Origin: a virus
Strand: one strand, 5' to 3'
Virus record (IMG/VR): IMGVR_UViG_3300035661_000230
Coordinates: 1 to 31,972 of that record
DNA: 31,972 nucleotides
Under the pieces are notes generated by a model. It saw only the letters and a program-made list of their open reading frames with translations. It made no database searches and was not told the DNA's origin. Of this stretch, positions 29,672-31,972 are shown one piece after another (the first letter of the stretch is position 1; each line of letters begins with the position of its first letter). The translations under genes and the position numbers were made by a program.

Positions 29672-31015
29672 ATGTTTGAAAATATAGATTTTAAAGATAA
29701 TGAGTACACTAACAATATAAATTTTCTTAATTTTGTTAATGACCTTTATGAGGGAACACGAACAATAAAATTATCAGGTCAAAGATACCTTAATAAGTAT
29801 TCAATGGAGGAGGATCAAAACTATTTTGATAGACTTCAAACAGCTACTTTATATAATGTATTCAAAAAGTCTATTGATAACACAGCCTCTATGCTTTTAA
29901 GAAAGAAACCAAATATAACAGCTCCTGAACAAAATATGTCTTTATTAAAAAATGTTGACGGTACAGGAACAAGTATAGATTCTTTTATTAAAGAAATTGG
30001 AAAATTATCTATTTTGGATGGTCTATCTTATATCTGGGTAGATAGTCAAAACATAGATGGAACAGTTACAGAATTCTCAAAAAGTCAAATAAAACCTTTT
30101 TTTAAGATCATAAAACGAAGTGATGTAATAAATAAAAGTATAGTATTTAAAGATGGAGTAGCCGTATTAGATACTATTGTTTTCACACAGTTAATAGATG
30201 AGAAAATAGATAATTTCAAGACTATAAAGATTACAGCAACAATTGTACTTACAGCTGGAACTTGTTATATTCTTAAAGGAAAAGAGATTTTAGTACAATG
30301 GGAAAATACATTAGGTTATGTACCAATAATTCCTGTTTATTCGGCTAAAAAAGGTTTCTTATCAGCAGATATTCCATTTTTGGATCTGGCTTATATGAAC
30401 ATAAAACATTATAATTCACAATCTAACCTTGATTCTATATTAAAGGTAGCAGCATTACCTGTACCTATAATTTTCTCTGCAAATGAATATGACAAAAATT
30501 CTTTAAAGAAAGAAGGAGTAACAGTTGGTGTTAATAGAGCACTTTCATTTTCTGATAAATCATCAGAAGGTTTTGAGTGGGCCGAAATATCTGGATCATC
30601 AATATCAGCATTGGAGTCTAACCTTGAAAAGATAGAGGAGAAAATGGAGAAGATGTCCATCTCAATGGTTTTAAATTCAAGTTTCAATACAGCTACGGAA
30701 GCAAAGATATCAGACGCTAACTCTAATATCTTCTTACTTGAATTAGCATTTTCTATTGATTCAGCTATCAATAACGCTTTCTTAATAGCCGGTGAATATT
30801 CTGGTACTGATTATGGTATTAGTATAGAATTGTCAAAGGATTTCAGCGGTATTGCAATGGATGCTCAAACTATAGATAAAATTATAAATATGAAAGCACA
30901 AGGTTTGATATCACTTGACACCTTTTGGGATGCTATGATAAAGGGTGAAATAATTTCAATATTAAACTATGATGTTGAAAAACAAAAAATAATAGATGAG
31001 GCTAATAATGCTTAA
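29672..31015 (+). CDS. Portal protein (DUF4055-like), 447 aa
   Basis: Forms the dodecameric DNA gate at one capsid vertex. The N-terminus has DLYEGTRTIKLSGQRYLNK and MLLRKKP, typical of DUF4055 portals (LYEG-x-x-x-(I/M)K-x-x-G). It continues with a stem-like helix region (IEEKMEKMSISMVLN, ~325-345) and the following wing. A length near 450 is normal. The ATG at 29672 follows AAAGAGGTTAAATGT. Its end overlaps the F-like gene by eight bases, giving the portal-gpF pair of many siphoviruses. Confidence 0.85.
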   Translation: MFENIDFKDNEYTNNINFLNFVNDLYEGTRTIKLSGQRYLNKYSMEEDQNYFDRLQTATLYNVFKKSIDNTASMLLRKKPNITAPEQNMSLLKNVDGTGTSIDSFIKEIGKLSILDGLSYIWVDSQNIDGTVTEFSKSQIKPFFKIIKRSDVINKSIVFKDGVAVLDTIVFTQLIDEKIDNFKTIKITATIVLTAGTCYILKGKEILVQWENTLGYVPIIPVYSAKKGFLSADIPFLDLAYMNIKHYNSQSNLDSILKVAALPVPIIFSANEYDKNSLKKEGVTVGVNRALSFSDKSSEGFEWAEISGSSISALESNLEKIEEKMEKMSISMVLNSSFNTATEAKISDANSNIFLLELAFSIDSAINNAFLIAGEYSGTDYGISIELSKDFSGIAMDAQTIDKIINMKAQGLISLDTFWDAMIKGEIISILNYDVEKQKIIDEANNA

Positions 31016-31972
31016 AACTGATGCCCAAATAAAACTTGACTTATTCTTTGAAAAGTATAAGTATGCGAGCATGGATCAGTTCGATGTAGCAATTAAGAAA
31101 TTATTTGACTCATTAATTTCTGAAATAATACGTATTGATCCTTCAAGTTATAATAGACTTAGACTAAATAAGATGTTAAAAGATATAGCAACACAACAAT
31201 CAGATTTATTTAATGAGGCACAATTAAGTATGGTGGCAGAGTTATCAGCCGCATCTGTTGTATTTTTACATTCATACGCAAATTTATTAAATCAAAATCC
31301 TAATTTTGCTATTATTGATCAAGTTTACAATCCTGATAACGATAAGATATTAGGTTATACGTTTGAGGAGCTTTTTCAATCAGCAAGTGAAAGAACTACA
31401 AAGAATATTAAAGCATCGATAATAAACAATCTATTACAAGGGAACAATCCGAAGTCATTTAGTAATGAGATTTTTAAGCAACAAGTAACAAATAGCAAAA
31501 ATCAGATATTGACCGCAACTCGTACATATGCAAAGCAAATAAGAGAGTCTATAAAGGATGAAATGGATTCAAATACATCTGGTGTGCTTGGATGGATATC
31601 GTTGGCTACACTCGATAGTAGGACCTCTCCTATATGTATCAAATATAATGGACGTGTTTATCCTAAAACTGAATTCAAATCACGATCAGATATACCAAAT
31701 AAGCCTCCTCGTCATTTTAATTGTAGATCGTCACTGGTACTATATTATGGAGACTCTACAACAGGAACAAGGGCATCTAATGGAGATAATGGAGGGGCTC
31801 AAATACAGGCAGATACTACATTTGATGAATTCTTAAAAAGAAATAATAATACGGCAGAAAAATTACTTGGACCGGCACGATACAATCTATATAAAACTGG
31901 TAAGTATAATATTAACGATTTTATTAATGATGAAGGTGTATTTTTTACACTGGATCAACTAAAGAAAGAGTT
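31008..31972 (+). CDS. SPP1 gp7/Mu gpF-like head morphogenesis protein, 5' part (continues at 1-134)
   Basis: Minor head protein partnered with the portal. The ATG at 31008 overlaps the end of the portal gene; the frame is open to the window edge and completes in 1-134 for 323 residues in all. The conserved segment is at ~180-245: GVLGWISLATLDSRTSP, ICIKYNGRVYPK and PNKPPRHFNCRSS, the F-type motif with a Cys-Arg. The last ~40 residues lie across the junction. The N-terminal half is mostly helical. Confidence 0.9.
   Translation, partial: MLKTDAQIKLDLFFEKYKYASMDQFDVAIKKLFDSLISEIIRIDPSSYNRLRLNKMLKDIATQQSDLFNEAQLSMVAELSAASVVFLHSYANLLNQNPNFAIIDQVYNPDNDKILGYTFEELFQSASERTTKNIKASIINNLLQGNNPKSFSNEIFKQQVTNSKNQILTATRTYAKQIRESIKDEMDSNTSGVLGWISLATLDSRTSPICIKYNGRVYPKTEFKSRSDIPNKPPRHFNCRSSLVLYYGDSTTGTRASNGDNGGAQIQADTTFDEFLKRNNNTAEKLLGPARYNLYKTGKYNINDFINDEGVFFTLDQLKKE
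31846..31972. repeat. Terminal direct repeat, right copy (identical to 1-127)
   Basis: Exact copy of the first 127 bases, continuing the F-like gene. See the left copy for interpretation. Confidence 0.95.

Noticed and set aside
31558-31836. 92-codon rightward ORF
   Set aside because: Shifted frame inside the F-like gene, which has the conserved motif in the main frame.
1-31972. tRNA genes, integrase, attachment site and lysogeny repressor
   Set aside because: None was found by eye on either strand; a tRNA scan would be needed to exclude a diverged tRNA.

Overview
The window is the complete genome of a small tailed phage, about 31.8 kb. The first 127 bases are repeated exactly as the last 127, and one gene (the SPP1 gp7/Mu gpF-like head protein) runs off the right end and finishes at the left end, so the molecule is circular or circularly permuted (31,845 bp once the overlap is removed). 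The DNA is very A+T-rich. The lysis set (i-spanin and lipoprotein o-spanin pair, T4-type lysozyme, M15 peptidase, holin-like protein) points to a Gram-negative host. The A+T-rich promoters, often with a good TATAAT and a weak -35, would fit a low-GC proteobacterium or campylobacterote, but nothing fixes the host. The long tape measure protein, tail tube, G/GT frameshift pair and J-like tail hub indicate a siphovirus. I see no integrase, excisionase or recognisable repressor, and no DNA polymerase.

Layout, following the circle. (1) Head module, + strand, 29.7 kb through the origin to 2.6 kb: DUF4055-like portal, gp7/F-like protein, scaffold, major capsid protein. A 51-codon membrane ORF lies on the opposite strand between the F-like gene and the scaffold. 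(2) Connector and tail tube, 2.7-6.7 kb: a RuvC-like nuclease, a HeH-like protein, DnaT-like adaptor, stopper-like protein, gp10-like neck protein, tail terminator, tail tube. (3) Tail assembly, 7.2-16.2 kb: two small ORFs, G/GT chaperones, a 1535-residue tape measure, DUF1833-like protein, NlpC/P60 peptidase, J-like hub. (4) Lysis and packaging, 16.7-22.1 kb: unknown protein, Rz/Rz1, small terminase, lysozyme, large terminase, fibre-chaperone-like protein, M15 peptidase, holin, XhlA-like protein. (5) Leftward early block, 26.5 to 22.3 kb: two paralogous unknown proteins, an SF3-type helicase and a TnpB. (6) A rightward cluster at 26.7-29.6 kb: two unknown, possibly tail, proteins and three tandem paralogues with a CBM5/12-like motif, probably receptor binding.

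The most unusual content lies between genes. Two copies of a roughly 350-base non-coding element (6.77-7.13 kb and 16.27-16.62 kb) are 161/166 identical over their right halves. They carry many ACGGTAACA boxes, nested inverted repeats, two mutually exclusive stems, and one hairpin with a compensated base-pair change between copies. Each precedes a late operon, so they look like a cis-acting RNA or DNA control element (antiterminator-like, operator array or origin). The leftward genes share a promoter architecture (AGTCCC, exactly 21 bases, TAGTAT) that includes the tnpB gene. That tnpB has no tnpA or recognisable transposon ends and is followed by a structured segment that could be its guide RNA, which suggests a TnpB recruited into the phage early regulon. 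A strong promoter-terminator pair between scaffold and capsid genes could encode a roughly 100-nt small RNA.
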